From assembly GCA_024516035.1 (NCBI GenBank), contig CM044955.1:54339257-54403256 (forward strand): a stretch of 64,000 nucleotides of DNA. The letters run 5' to 3'. Shown here in pieces: positions 63,680 through 64,000 of this stretch (position 1 is its first letter; each line of letters begins with the position of its first letter). Below the pieces are notes generated by a model that ran no database searches, was not told the DNA's origin, and worked only from the letters and a program-made list of their open reading frames with translations. Source of the stretch: Bactericera cockerelli (lineage: Eukaryota; Arthropoda; Insecta; Hemiptera; Triozidae). The position numbers and the translations under genes were made by a program.

Positions 63680-64000
63680 TAAGTAATGTACAAAATAATT
63701 CATGGCCAATGGGAGAAAAAAAATTAAATAAAGAAATCAAGCTACCTACTGAAGCCTGGGAACAGATAGGTTCTGATATTATAGAATTCAAAGGAATAAA
63801 TTATTTAATTGTTTATGATTATTATTCAAAATGGATAGAAGTGGAGCGATTAAAAAATGGCAATTCTAACGAGCTAATAACTAAATTTGAGAAAATTTTC
63901 TCCTATCATGGAGCTCCAAGCACTATTATCTCTGATGATGTACCGTATTCTTGTGTTCAATTCCAAAAATTCCTAAAAGATTGGAATATAAGAAGTACAA
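63640..64000 (+). pseudogene. Integrase core fragment of the same element (runs off the window)
   Basis: In the other frame (first base of codons as at 63742) the sequence encodes EAWEQIGSDIIEFKG, NYLIVYDYYSKWIEVERL and FSYHGAPSTIISDD, the start of a gypsy integrase catalytic core with its first two Asp. It follows the protease within about 100 codons, so reverse transcriptase, RNase H and the integrase zinc finger have been deleted. The copy is defective. Confidence 0.85.

Overview
The window looks like nuclear DNA of an insect. The genes have GT-AG introns, the sequence is AT-rich, and it is full of SINEs, LINE 3' ends, MITEs and microsatellites. The proteins are insect-like. A hemipteran is plausible but cannot be settled from the sequence alone. 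A run of 100 Ns at 49781-49880 is a scaffold gap.

Four host genes can be reconstructed exon by exon, with reading frame kept across every junction. (1) 1269-9924 (+): the C-terminal 416 residues of Epac, a cAMP-activated Rap1 exchange factor (end of REM, RA domain, CDC25 GEF domain); its 5' part lies outside the window. (2) 23451-34615 (+): a complete eight-exon aldo/keto reductase of the L-galactose-dehydrogenase-like group, 367 residues, with the D-Y-K-H tetrad present. (3) 35998-37751 (-): complete three-exon TRAPPC4 (Trs23/synbindin), 217 residues. (4) 39085-46627 (+): the first 406 residues of membralin (TMEM259), whose remaining exons are not found before or after the gap. TRAPPC4 and membralin are head to head over about 1.3 kb; the reductase and TRAPPC4 converge. 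The four genes are functionally unrelated (Rap signalling, redox, ER-Golgi tethering, ER membrane quality control).

The rest is mostly mobile DNA. There are several tRNA-headed SINE families (called A, B, C, D, E and I here) and a 5S-rRNA-headed SINE (F). One LINE 3' end shares its tail with some copies of SINE E. There is a dead Tc1 transposon with intact ends, and MITEs of hAT, pogo, TTAA, TA and TAA target types, some nested. Two long inverted-repeat elements (865 bp and 1655 bp) and a four-copy tandem array of a 296-bp unit with inverted ends are also present. The last 5 kb holds a 5'-truncated LINE reverse transcriptase and the start of an internally deleted Ty3/gypsy-type LTR element.

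The most unusual signal is that tandem duplications repeatedly sit on splice junctions. A ~29-unit minisatellite in Epac is built from the 3' splice site of the RA exon. Four extra copies of the 3' half of a GEF-domain exon, each with its donor, sit in the next intron and differ almost only at third codon positions. A 34-bp minisatellite in the reductase gene is built from a 5' splice site. Three other acceptors are duplicated once. These are reported separately below.
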